A DNA stretch of 64,000 nt, taken from positions 6,695,501 to 6,759,500 of the forward strand of contig CP107926.1 in assembly GCA_036015235.1 (NCBI GenBank). Reading direction: 5' to 3'. The translations under genes and the position numbers were made by a program. This DNA comes from Streptomyces sp. NBC_00433 (GTDB lineage: Bacteria > Actinomycetota > Actinomycetes > Streptomycetales > Streptomycetaceae). The notes below the pieces were generated by a model. The model searched no databases. It was not told where the DNA came from and saw only the letters and a list, made by a program, of their open reading frames with translations. Shown here piece after piece: positions 44,299-52,452 of this stretch (positions are counted from its first letter, which is position 1; each line of letters starts with the position of its first letter).

Positions 44299-45468
44299 GT
44301 GCTCCTCAGAACTTTCGGCTGGTCGTTCGGCATCACTGCCGCCGGCCTGGCCCTGGCGGGCGTGCTCTGGGGGTGGAAGGGACTTGCGATCGTCGCGATC
44401 CTGTCCGTCCTTGAGATCTCGCTCTCCTTCGACAATGCCGTGATCAACGCGGGCATCCTGCGGAAGATGAACCGCTTCTGGCAGAAGATGTTCCTCACCG
44501 TCGGTGTGCTCATCGCGGTGTTCGGCATGAGGCTGGTCTTCCCGATCATCATCGTGGCGATCACCGCGAAGCTGAGCCCCTACGAGGCGGTCAAGGTCGC
44601 GATCAACGACCACGACCGGTACGAGGCGCTGGTCACCGGAGCCCACCCGGCCATCGCGGCCTTCGGCGGGATGTTCCTGCTGATGATCTTCCTGGACTTC
44701 ATCTTCGAGGAGCGCGAGATCACCTGGCTCGGCTGGCTGGAGAAGCCGCTGGCCAAGCTCGGCAAGCTGGACATGCTCTCCGTGGCGATCGCGCTGATCG
44801 CCCTGGTCGTCGTGGCCACCACGGTCGCCACCGGTGTGCCGGTGCACGGCGGCCACGGCACGATCGACAAGGCCGAGACGGTGCTGCTCGCCGGTGTCGG
44901 CGGCCTGATCACCTACCTCGTGGTCGGCGGCGTCTCGGGCTTCTTCGAGGAGCGCCTGGAGGACGAGGAGGACGAGGTCGACGACGCGGGGGACGGCGAG
45001 GACTACGAGCCCGCCGCGGAGCCGGCCAAGGCCGGCGGCGCCACCGTCGCGCAGGTCGCCGGCCTGGCCGGCAAGGCCGCGTTCTTCATGTTCCTGTACC
45101 TGGAAGTCATCGACGCGTCCTTCTCCTTCGACGGTGTCGTCGGCGCCTTCGCCATCAGCAACGACATCTTCGAGATCGCGCTCGGCCTCGGCATCGGCGC
45201 GATGTACATCAGGTCGCTGACCGTCTACCTGGTCCGCAAGGGCACCCTGGACGACTACGTGTACCTGGAGCACGGCGCGCACTACGCGATCGGCGCGCTG
45301 GCGGTCATCCTGCTGGTCACGATCAAGTACGACGTCAGCGAGGTGATCACCGGCCTGGTCGGTGTGGTGCTGATCGCCGCTTCGTACTGGTCGTCGGTGG
45401 TACGCAACCGCCGTGTCGGGGAAAGCTCCCAGTCGGACGACAAGACGGAAGTCACGACCGGCGTGTGA
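44299..45468 (+). CDS. TerC-like integral membrane protein (DUF475)
   Basis: The 389-residue protein has about nine membrane segments and the TerC/LysE-fold signatures: ILEISLSFDNAVINA-like motif near residue 40 and a matching LEVIDASFSFDGVVGAFAI in the second half, each with acidic residues in the helix. An acidic cytoplasmic loop (EERLEDEEDEVDD) separates halves. TerC proteins are linked to metal-ion handling, with Mn export shown for some. GGGAAG precedes the GTG at 44299. Encoded just after two TerD genes, it probably forms a membrane complex with them (inference). Confidence 0.9.
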   Translation: MLLRTFGWSFGITAAGLALAGVLWGWKGLAIVAILSVLEISLSFDNAVINAGILRKMNRFWQKMFLTVGVLIAVFGMRLVFPIIIVAITAKLSPYEAVKVAINDHDRYEALVTGAHPAIAAFGGMFLLMIFLDFIFEEREITWLGWLEKPLAKLGKLDMLSVAIALIALVVVATTVATGVPVHGGHGTIDKAETVLLAGVGGLITYLVVGGVSGFFEERLEDEEDEVDDAGDGEDYEPAAEPAKAGGATVAQVAGLAGKAAFFMFLYLEVIDASFSFDGVVGAFAISNDIFEIALGLGIGAMYIRSLTVYLVRKGTLDDYVYLEHGAHYAIGALAVILLVTIKYDVSEVITGLVGVVLIAASYWSSVVRNRRVGESSQSDDKTEVTTGV

Positions 45469-45486
45469 CCGGTCGCACGGCTAACA

Positions 45487-45514
45487 GCTGCCCCCGTCGC
45501 CCGGCGGGGGCAGC
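45487..45514 (+). terminator. Hairpin after the TerC-like gene
   Basis: Arms 45487-45496 and 45505-45514 are perfect 10-bp complements around an 8-nt loop, 19 bases after the stop. It may end the peroxiredoxin-terD-terD-TerC transcript or attenuate reading into the TerA-like gene 33 bp downstream. Confidence 0.6.
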
Positions 45515-45546
45515 AGTGTGTGCAGGCAGGGGAGGGGTGGCGGCAG

Positions 45547-46281
45547 ATGGCGTGGTGGGACTTCTTCCGGCCGAGCGGCGCCGGCCAGTTCGACGTGGCG
45601 AACGCGCACACGGTGGAGCTGACCAAGAGGCATCCCGTGGTGTCGCTGACCAAGAACGGCGCAGCGGTCGGCAACATGCGGGTCAACCTGTCGTGGTCGA
45701 TGCGCACGTCGGACACCGGCGGCTGGCACAGCAGCGACCAGCGCGGCTTCCTGCGCCGCCAGTTCGACGTCTTCCGGCCGCAGGTGGTGCAGGCGGCCGG
45801 GCCCGCGATGGTCAACGTCGACCTGGACCTGGCGTGCATGTACGAGCTGACCGACGGCTCCAAGGGCGTCGTCCAGCCGCTGGGCAATTTCCTCGGCGAC
45901 CTCGACGCGCCCCCGTACATCCAGATGAGCGGCGACGACCGCTTCGGCGGCACCTCGGGCGAGACGCTCTACATCAACTTCGACAAGCGCGACGAGTTCA
46001 AGCGGCTGCTGGTCTTCGTGTACATCTACGACGGCACGCCCGCCTTCGACCGCACCCACGCCAAGGTGGAGATCTTCCCCGGCTCAGGCCCGCGGATCGA
46101 GATCCCGCTGACCGAGCGGGAGCCGCAGGCCCGCTCCTGCGCGGTGGTGCTGATCGAGAACCACAAGGGCGAGCTGATCGTGCGCCGCGAGGTCAAGTAC
46201 ATCTACGGCTTCCAGGCCGAGATAGACCGGCTGTACGGCTGGGGGCTCCAGTGGGGCCGGGGCTACAAGTCGAAGGTGTGA
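45547..46281 (+). CDS. TerA-like tellurium-resistance protein
   Basis: The 244-residue product starts WWDFFRPSGAG and has a TerD-related beta-sandwich: VELTKRHPVVSLTKNG, RVNLSWSM, SGDDRFGGTSGETLYINF and RREVKYIYGFQAEIDRLYGWGLQW. This is the TerA-type branch, which lacks the full set of TerD calcium ligands. It probably associates with TerD/TerC proteins at the membrane. GGAGGGG stands 8 nt before the ATG. The gene is convergent with a TerD-like gene across three short tandem repeats. Confidence 0.85.
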   Translation: MAWWDFFRPSGAGQFDVANAHTVELTKRHPVVSLTKNGAAVGNMRVNLSWSMRTSDTGGWHSSDQRGFLRRQFDVFRPQVVQAAGPAMVNVDLDLACMYELTDGSKGVVQPLGNFLGDLDAPPYIQMSGDDRFGGTSGETLYINFDKRDEFKRLLVFVYIYDGTPAFDRTHAKVEIFPGSGPRIEIPLTEREPQARSCAVVLIENHKGELIVRREVKYIYGFQAEIDRLYGWGLQWGRGYKSKV

Positions 46282-46298
46282 CCGCCTTCTTCCTCCCG

Positions 46299-46347
46299 CC
46301 TCCTGCCGGGCGGGGCCTTCTGCCGGGTGGGCCTCCTACCGGGCGGG
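46299..46347. repeat. Three tandem 16-17 bp units at the 3' junction
   Basis: Units at 46299-46315, 46316-46331 and 46332-46347 follow CCTYCTRCCGGGYGGG and differ by one or two bases each. The third overlaps the 3' end of the minus-strand TerD-like gene, supplying its stop. The array lies between convergent genes. Confidence 0.75.
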
Positions 46348-47250
46348 CTGGAACTGCGGGCCCTGCGGGGGCAGCGTGAAGGCCGCGGTGCCGTTGGCCG
46401 CGGCCGCGGCGGCGGCGCCGACCGGCTGCGGGTAGCCGTAGGCCGGGTATCCCGGCTGCGGCTGCTGGTGCACCGGCGGGGCGGCCGGCGGGGGCGGCAC
46501 GGCGGCGGCGACGGGCTGCGGGTAGCCGTAGGCGGGCTGGGCGGGCACGTGGCCGCCCGAGGGGGCCTGCAGCGGGTATCCGTAGGCGCTGGTCGGCCCG
46601 AGGTCGGGCTGCTGGGCCCTGGTGGGCTGCGAGGCCTGGTCCGGGGCGGGCCGCGGCTGGGAGGGCGCGGCGGCCTGCGGCGGGTCGGTGCGGTCGGCGT
46701 CCGGCTCCACGTCGTCCACCGTGATGCCGAACTGGGTGGCGAGGCCCACCAGGCCGGTCGTGTAGCCCTGCCCGACCGCCCGGAATTTCCAGCCGCCGTC
46801 CTTGCGGTAGAGCTCGCCGCAGTTCATCGCGGTCTCACCGCCGGTGTCCGGGCGGACGTCGAAGGTGACCAGCGGGGCGTGCCGCGGCCCCGAGGTGTCG
46901 TACAGCAGCACGCACAGGTCGCGGACCTGCCGGAAGGACCCGCCGTCGCAGGAGGCGGCGATCACCACCCGGTCGACGCCGGCCTCCAGTGCGGCCAGGT
47001 CGACCTCCACGGTGTCGGTCAGGCCCTCGGCGACCCGCTGCTTGGGCAGGTGGCGGGCCAGCCCCGAGGGGTGCCGCGGCTCGTTGTAGAAGACGAAGTC
47101 GTCGTCCGAGCGCACGCGGCCGTCGCGGCCGAGCAGCAGCACGGAGGCGTCCACGTCCGGCGTGCCGGAGCCGGGGCTCCAGCGCAGCACCGCCCGGATG
47201 CCCGGGGCGTCGAGGGGGACGTTCGAGCCCTTCACCATCACGTGCGTCAT
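46336..47250 (-). CDS. TerD-domain protein with proline/glutamine-rich tail
   Basis: The 304-residue product has an N-terminal TerD domain (1-175): MVKGSNVPLDAPGIRAVLRW, PDVDASVLLLG, FVFYNEPRHPSG, ELYRKDGGWKFRAVGQGY. The rest (about 176-304) is Pro/Gln/Ala-rich with three AYGYP units, two of them AYGYPQPV. Such tails may mediate assembly or binding to TerA-like or membrane partners. The ATG at 47250 is chosen from family starts; ATG 47259 with GGAAGG near is an alternative. It is divergent from the CitE-like gene, which opens the metabolite-type operon. Confidence 0.88.
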   Translation of the reverse strand: MTHVMVKGSNVPLDAPGIRAVLRWSPGSGTPDVDASVLLLGRDGRVRSDDDFVFYNEPRHPSGLARHLPKQRVAEGLTDTVEVDLAALEAGVDRVVIAASCDGGSFRQVRDLCVLLYDTSGPRHAPLVTFDVRPDTGGETAMNCGELYRKDGGWKFRAVGQGYTTGLVGLATQFGITVDDVEPDADRTDPPQAAAPSQPRPAPDQASQPTRAQQPDLGPTSAYGYPLQAPSGGHVPAQPAYGYPQPVAAAVPPPPAAPPVHQQPQPGYPAYGYPQPVGAAAAAAANGTAAFTLPPQGPQFQPAR

Positions 47251-47378
47251 GCCGGTCATCCTGCCCTTCCCACCGTGCGGCCCACAACGCCGGGGGCGCG
47301 TCGGCGGGAAGATCATCCGTAACGTGACACGTCAGGCGGCCGGCCCGCTAAGCGGAGGGTTTGCCCCCGGCGCGCGAA

Positions 47379-47396
47379 AGGTCACATGGTGGACCT
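47379..47396. promoter_or_regulatory. Inverted repeat between divergent ter operons
   Basis: AGGTCACATGGTGGACCT has 5-bp outer arms (AGGTC/GACCT) and a centre that is nearly symmetrical. It lies in the 252-bp gap between the TerD-like gene (minus) and the CitE-like gene (plus), so it could be a shared operator. A GATAAT box at 47455-47460 may be the plus-strand -10. Confidence 0.4.
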
Positions 47397-47502
47397 GTGG
47401 CGGTTACTTGTTTTTCACGCGCCAAGGGAACGTCTGTCGCATGGTCGCCCGTACGATAATCGGCCAGATGTCCTCAAGGCCCGTATGTTGAAAGGGGGCG
47501 CA

Positions 47503-48675
47503 ATGCGACACTTCGGACACCTCGCCGCGGAGACGAGGGAAGAACTGTTCCACCGCGAGCCGCAGGAGTTCACAGCCGACTCGCCGGCTCACACGCTCGC
47601 CGCCGCCCTCGGGGCCACTCTCTACAGCCCCGGCACCCGCACCACCCTCGCCGACGACGTGCGCAAGCAGGCCGCCCGCGGGGTGGTGTCCATGGTCCTG
47701 TGCCTTGAGGACTCCATCGACGACCGGGACGTGCCCGCGGGCGAGGCCAACCTCGTCCGGCAGTTCCGCGAGCTCGCCGACCAGCCCGGCGCCGCCGGCG
47801 AGATCCCGCTGCTCTTCATCCGGGTCCGCACCCCCGCCCAGATCACCGACCTCGTGGAGCGCCTCGGCGACAGCGTGGAACTGCTCTCCGGCTTCGTCCT
47901 GCCCAAATTCACCGAGGAGAGCGGCGTCCCCTTCCTGGAGGCGCTCAGCGCCGCGGAGGCCGCCTGCGGCCGCCGGCTCTTCGCCATGCCGGTCCTTGAG
48001 TCGCCCGAGCTGCTGCACCTGGAGAGCCGCGTCGAGACGCTCTACGGCATCTCCAGGACCGTCGACAAATACCGCGACCGGGTGCTCGCCCTGCGCCTCG
48101 GCGTGACCGATTTCTGCTCCACCTACGGGCTGCGCCGCGCCCCCGCCATGACCGCCTACGACGTCCAGATCGTCGCGGCGGTGATCGCCGACGTCGTCAA
48201 CGTCCTCGGCCGCGCCGACGGCAGCGGCTTCGTCGTGACAGGACCGGTCTGGGAGTACTTCCGCCACCAGGAGCGGATGTTCAAGCCGCAGCTGCGCCGC
48301 AGCCCCTTCAGCCCCGAGGCCGAGGACCTGCGCGAGGCGCTGCTGGAGCGCGACATGGACGGCCTGCTGCGCGAGATCGAGCTGGACCGCGCCAACGGAC
48401 TCCAGGGCAAGACCTGCATCCACCCCACCCACGTGCCCGTCGTGCACGCGCTGAGCGTGGTCACCCACGAGGAATTCAGCGACGCGGCCGACATCCTGCA
48501 CCAGGACCGCAGCGGCGGCGGCGTCCTGCGCTCCGCCTACACGAACAAGATGAACGAGGTCAAGCCGCACCGGGCCTGGGCCGAGCGCACCCTGCGCAGG
48601 GCCGAGGCCTTCGGCGTCGCCCGCGAGAGCATCAGCTTCGTCGAGCTGCTCGCGGCCGGCCTGCCGCAGACCTGA
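47503..48675 (+). CDS. HpcH/HpaI (CitE-like) aldolase/lyase of the Ter cluster
   Basis: The 390-residue product has the TIM-barrel pattern of HpcH/HpaI/CitE enzymes: VSMVLCLEDSIDD (metal-binding acid), GFVLPKF, FAMPVLESPELLH, VLALRLGVTDFC and GKTCIHPTHV. These enzymes cleave or form C-C bonds of oxo- or hydroxy-acids or CoA esters. The branch found here occurs with TerD, phosphoribosyltransferase and HAD genes, proposed in published comparative genomics (Anantharaman and colleagues) to make a nucleoside-like compound. AAGGGGG stands 5 nt before the ATG at 47503. The next gene begins 21 bp on. Confidence 0.88.
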   Translation: MRHFGHLAAETREELFHREPQEFTADSPAHTLAAALGATLYSPGTRTTLADDVRKQAARGVVSMVLCLEDSIDDRDVPAGEANLVRQFRELADQPGAAGEIPLLFIRVRTPAQITDLVERLGDSVELLSGFVLPKFTEESGVPFLEALSAAEAACGRRLFAMPVLESPELLHLESRVETLYGISRTVDKYRDRVLALRLGVTDFCSTYGLRRAPAMTAYDVQIVAAVIADVVNVLGRADGSGFVVTGPVWEYFRHQERMFKPQLRRSPFSPEAEDLREALLERDMDGLLREIELDRANGLQGKTCIHPTHVPVVHALSVVTHEEFSDAADILHQDRSGGGVLRSAYTNKMNEVKPHRAWAERTLRRAEAFGVARESISFVELLAAGLPQT

Positions 48676-48696
48676 CCAGGCATCCTGGTAGCAATC

Positions 48697-51186
48697 ATGG
48701 AATCCACGGAAGAAGACCGCCACCGCATGCTGACGACGACACCGCCCTGGACGGGTCAGTGGGTCGCCGACCGCCTCGGCATCGCGCTGCACGGCGAGGG
48801 ACCGCACGGCGAGAGCCTGCGCGACCTGCTGGGCCTGGCCCTGCGGCGCAATCCCAAGCGCGCCCACCTGCTCGTGTCGAACGTGCTCGGCAAACACGTG
48901 CCGCAGCGCCCCGGCACGGTCTACGGGCACGCCTACGACCTCGGCCTGCGGGTCCGCGCCCTGCTGGGCGAGCGGGAGGCCGCCAGGGCCGTCGTCGTCG
49001 GCTACGCCGAGACCGCCACCGGGCTCGGCCACGCGGTCGCCGACGGCGTCGGAGCCGTGCCCTACCTGCACTCCACCCGGCGCGAGGTGCCCGGCCTGGC
49101 CTCCGGCGGCGCCTTCGAGGAGGAGCACAGCCACGCCACCGGCCACCTGCTGCTCCCCGAGGACCCCCGCCTGCTCGGCGGCGCCGGACCGCTGGTCCTG
49201 GTCGACGACGAGTTCTCCACCGGGCAGACCGTCCTCAACACCGTCCGCGACCTGCACCGCCGCCACCCGCGCGAGCGCTACGTGGTCGTCGCCCTCACCG
49301 ACATGCGCTCCCCGGCCGACCACGCCAGGCTCGCCGCCGCCGCCGCGGAGATCGGCGCCCGCGTCGACGTCCTGTCGATGGCCTCGGGCGCGGTGACCCT
49401 CCCCGAGGGTGTGCTGGCCCGCGCGCAGGCCCTGGTGGCCTCCTGCCGGCCCGCCGACGCCCCGCAGGCCCCCGCGGCGCCCCCAGCCCCGCAGGCCCCC
49501 GCGGCGCCCCCGGTCCGGGTCGCCCTCGACTGGCCCGCCGGGATACCCGACGGCGGCAGGCACGGCTTCCTGCCCGCGCACCGCGAGCGCTTGGAGGCCG
49601 CGCTGCCCGCGATGGGCGCCCGCATCACCGCCGCCCTGCCCCCCGGCGCCCGCCGGGTCCTCGTCCTGGGCAACGAGGAGCTGATGTACGTACCGCTGCG
49701 GCTCGCGCAGGCACTGGAGGCGCACAGCGGCGTCGAGGCGTACTTCTCCAGCACCACCCGCTCACCCGTACTCGCCGTCGACGACCCCGGCTACGCCATC
49801 CGCAGCCGCCTGGTCTTCCCCGCCCACGACGAACCCGCCGACAGCGGATCGCGCGAGCGGTACGCCTACAACATCGCCGGCGGCGGCTTCGACGCCGTGC
49901 TCTGTGTCGTCGACTCCGCGGGGGACACCCCCGCCCTGCACGCGCCCGGCGGGCTGCTCGCCGGGCTCGCCGCGCACACCGGCACGGTGCTGCTCGCCGT
50001 CGTGCCCTCCTACCGACCGAACGGAAACCCTGGCCCCATGAGTGCATCCACCAGGCCGCTGCGCGGACCCGCCTTCGGATCGTATGCGGCGGACGAGGTG
50101 GGCTGGCTCCTCAAGGACCTCTCCGACGTCCCCCTCGAAGCCCCCACCGAGGAGCGCGAGGAGGCCATACAGAGCGGCGGCGCCCACTACGCGGAATCCC
50201 TGCCGGTCGAATACCAGCCCAGCCCCGCCTACCAGGAGCTGTTCAAGGCCGCGCTGGCGACCTCGGCCGAGCGGATCGCCCGCGCCGTCGGCGCCGTCAC
50301 CGAACTCGTGCTGGCCGAACGCGGCCCGGACGCCGTCCTGGTGTCACTGGCCAGGGCCGGCACCCCCGTCGGCGTCCTGATGCGCCGCTGGGCCAAGCAC
50401 GCCCACGGCCTCGACCTGCCGCACTACGCCGTCTCCATCGTCCGCGGCCGCGGCATCGACCCGACCGCGCTGAGCTGGCTGGCCGCCCACCACGACCCGG
50501 CCGACGCCGTCTTCGTCGACGGCTGGACGGGCAAGGGCGCCATCACCCGCGAACTGGCCGACGCCATGGCCGACTTCCCCGGCTTCCGCCCGGAGATCGC
50601 GGTCCTCGCCGACCCCGGCGGCTGCGTGTCCACCTACGGCACCCGCGACGACTTCCTGATCCCCTCCGCGTGCCTCAACTCCACGGTCTCCGGGCTCGTG
50701 TCGCGCACCGTGCTGCGCGCCGACCTCATCGGACCCGGCGAATTCCACGGCGCCAAGTTCTACCGCGACCTGGCAGGCGCGGACGTCTCCGCGCTCTTCC
50801 TCGACACCGTCACCGCCGCCTTCGACGCGGTCGGCGACGGCGTCGCCGAGGACGTCAAGTCGCTCCGCTCCCAGGACCGTTCGCCCACCTGGGCCGGCTG
50901 GGCCGCCGTCGAGCGGATCAGCGAGGAATACGGCATCGGCGACATCAACCTCGTCAAGCCAGGCGTCGGCGAGACCACCCGGGTGCTGCTGCGCCGCGTC
51001 CCCTGGAAGATCCTCGCCCAGCGCGGCGCCGGCTCCGACCTCGACCACGTGCGGCTGCTCGCCGAGCAGCGCGGGGTGCCCGTCGAGGAGACCGACGGAC
51101 TGCCCTACTCGTGCGTCGGCCTCATCCACCCCCGCTACACCCGCGGCGCCACCGGCACCGACGGCAAGGCGGTGTCGGGCCTGTGA
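48697..51186 (+). CDS. Fusion of two phosphoribosyltransferase-like enzymes (PRTase/TRSP + StiP-type)
   Basis: The 829-residue product combines two modules. Residues 1-440 are an orotate-PRTase-like domain with the PRPP motif VDDEFSTG (169-176), then a TRSP-type domain. Residues about 448-829 match the StiP/PRTase_1 type (FGSYAADEVGWLLKDLSDV, EEAIQSGGAHY, EYQPSPAY) with a second PRPP-like motif VDGWTGKG (607-614) and a possible PELOTA-like end. The halves are normally encoded by two genes in Ter clusters, in my recollection. The frame is continuous, but ATG 50038 (Met448) could be an internal start. Start 48697 has only a weak Shine-Dalgarno; ATG 48727 is an alternative. Confidence 0.85.
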   Translation: MESTEEDRHRMLTTTPPWTGQWVADRLGIALHGEGPHGESLRDLLGLALRRNPKRAHLLVSNVLGKHVPQRPGTVYGHAYDLGLRVRALLGEREAARAVVVGYAETATGLGHAVADGVGAVPYLHSTRREVPGLASGGAFEEEHSHATGHLLLPEDPRLLGGAGPLVLVDDEFSTGQTVLNTVRDLHRRHPRERYVVVALTDMRSPADHARLAAAAAEIGARVDVLSMASGAVTLPEGVLARAQALVASCRPADAPQAPAAPPAPQAPAAPPVRVALDWPAGIPDGGRHGFLPAHRERLEAALPAMGARITAALPPGARRVLVLGNEELMYVPLRLAQALEAHSGVEAYFSSTTRSPVLAVDDPGYAIRSRLVFPAHDEPADSGSRERYAYNIAGGGFDAVLCVVDSAGDTPALHAPGGLLAGLAAHTGTVLLAVVPSYRPNGNPGPMSASTRPLRGPAFGSYAADEVGWLLKDLSDVPLEAPTEEREEAIQSGGAHYAESLPVEYQPSPAYQELFKAALATSAERIARAVGAVTELVLAERGPDAVLVSLARAGTPVGVLMRRWAKHAHGLDLPHYAVSIVRGRGIDPTALSWLAAHHDPADAVFVDGWTGKGAITRELADAMADFPGFRPEIAVLADPGGCVSTYGTRDDFLIPSACLNSTVSGLVSRTVLRADLIGPGEFHGAKFYRDLAGADVSALFLDTVTAAFDAVGDGVAEDVKSLRSQDRSPTWAGWAAVERISEEYGIGDINLVKPGVGETTRVLLRRVPWKILAQRGAGSDLDHVRLLAEQRGVPVEETDGLPYSCVGLIHPRYTRGATGTDGKAVSGL

Positions 51187-52004
51187 GCCGCATCTACAGC
51201 CGGACGATCGTCGCCAGCGACCTCGACCGCACCCTCATCTACTCCGCCGCCGCACTCGCCCTGGCCATGCCCGACGAGGAGGCGCCCCGGCTGCTGACCG
51301 TCGAGGTCCACGAGGCCAGGCCGCTGTCCTACATGACCGAGGCAGCGGGTCGGCTGCTGGTCGAACTCGCCGACACCGTACGCTTCGTGCCCGCCACGAC
51401 CCGTACGCGCAAGCAGTACCGCCGCGTCAGCCTGCCCGGACCCCAGCCGAGTTACGCGATCTGCGCGAACGGAGGGCACCTGCTGGTCAGCGGCCGCACC
51501 GACCACGACTGGAACGCCGAGATGCGCCGTCGGCTTGCCGACGGCTCGGCTCCCCTGGCCGAGGTGCGGGCGCACCTCGCCGCCACCGCGGACCCCGAAT
51601 GGCTCCGCAAGGAGCGCGTCGCCGAGGAGCTCTTCGCCTACCTCGTCGTCGACCGCGACCGCCTCCCCGGCGGCTGGGTCAAGGAACTCGCCGCCTGGGC
51701 CGACCCCCTGGGCTGGACCGTCTCCCTCCAGGGCCGCAAGGTCTACGCCGTCCCCAAGCCCCTGTCCAAGAGCGCCGCCCTCGCCGAGGTCGTCCGCCGC
51801 ACCGGCGCGGACCGCGTCCTGGCCGCGGGTGACTCCCTCCTCGACGCGGATCTCCTCGCGGCGGCGGACGCCGGCTGGACGCCGGGCCACGGCGAACTCG
51901 CCGACACGGGCTGGACGGCGCCCCACGTCGTGGCCCTCACCACATCCGGCGTGGCCGCCGGCGAACAGATCCTCCGTCGGTTCCTGGCCACGGCTGCCGC
52001 GTAA
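51183..52004 (+). CDS. HAD-superfamily phosphatase of the Ter cluster
   Basis: The 273-residue product has HAD motif I ASDLDRTLIY (nucleophile Asp13, acid Asp15), a Thr in VPATTRTRKQY (motif II), a Lys in KPLSKSAAL (motif III) and AAGDSLLDADLL (motif IV). The cap is of the C2 sucrose-phosphatase-like type. It would remove phosphate from the product of the phosphoribosyltransferases. The GTG overlaps the previous stop (GTGA, 51183-51186), so the two genes are coupled. It ends the CitE-like / PRTase / HAD operon. Confidence 0.88.
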   Translation: MSRIYSRTIVASDLDRTLIYSAAALALAMPDEEAPRLLTVEVHEARPLSYMTEAAGRLLVELADTVRFVPATTRTRKQYRRVSLPGPQPSYAICANGGHLLVSGRTDHDWNAEMRRRLADGSAPLAEVRAHLAATADPEWLRKERVAEELFAYLVVDRDRLPGGWVKELAAWADPLGWTVSLQGRKVYAVPKPLSKSAALAEVVRRTGADRVLAAGDSLLDADLLAAADAGWTPGHGELADTGWTAPHVVALTTSGVAAGEQILRRFLATAAA

Positions 52005-52054
52005 GCCCTTCGCGCTGCGCTCACGCCCCCACGGCCCTGGGGGTCCTGCCCCTT

Positions 52055-52440
52055 GCGGCGCGCTGCCTGCCCGCGGCCGCGTGGGGGCTGTGCGCTCCGT
52101 TCTCCCCCAGAGCCTGGGGGTGCCCCCACGCGCCCCTGGGCGGGTGCCACTTGCGATGGCGTTCACAGTTGCGGTCCGTCGTGGCTGGTCGCGCAGGTCC
52201 CGCGCCCCTTTGGGTTCGCGTCCTCCGCCGTCAGGTGTCTGCCCCTGGCAAGGGCCGGGCTGTGGGCAGGAGAGCACGCGTTTTTGAGGGGCGCGGGGAA
52301 CTGCGCGCCGCATCACGATGCACGCGCAGGCAAGCAACGCACCGCAAGGGGCAATCACCCAGGGGCGCGTGGGATACCCCCACGTGGAGCTCTGGGGGAG
52401 AACGGAGCGACAAGCCCCCGCCGGGACGCGGGCAAGCATC
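52055..52440. repeat. Dispersed GC-rich repeat, copy 5, large imperfect palindrome
   Basis: The 448-bp gap between the HAD and kinase genes has no gene. Its left half (52055-52208) and right half (52288-52440) carry the same blocks in opposite orientation: GCCCCTTGCGG, CCCCCAGAGC, ACGCGCCCCTGGG, and the core (reverse form 52190-52208; forward GGGGCGCGGGGAACTGCGCG at 52288-52307). A poly-T (TTTTT) lies at 52281-52285. The whole could fold into a very long stem. Confidence 0.75.
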
Positions 52441-52452
52441 GCACCCCCTGGG

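Noticed and set aside
52005..52452. Small coding genes within the long gap after the Ter phosphatase
   Set aside because: All frames there are short, lack family similarity and lie over repeat blocks shared with other gaps.
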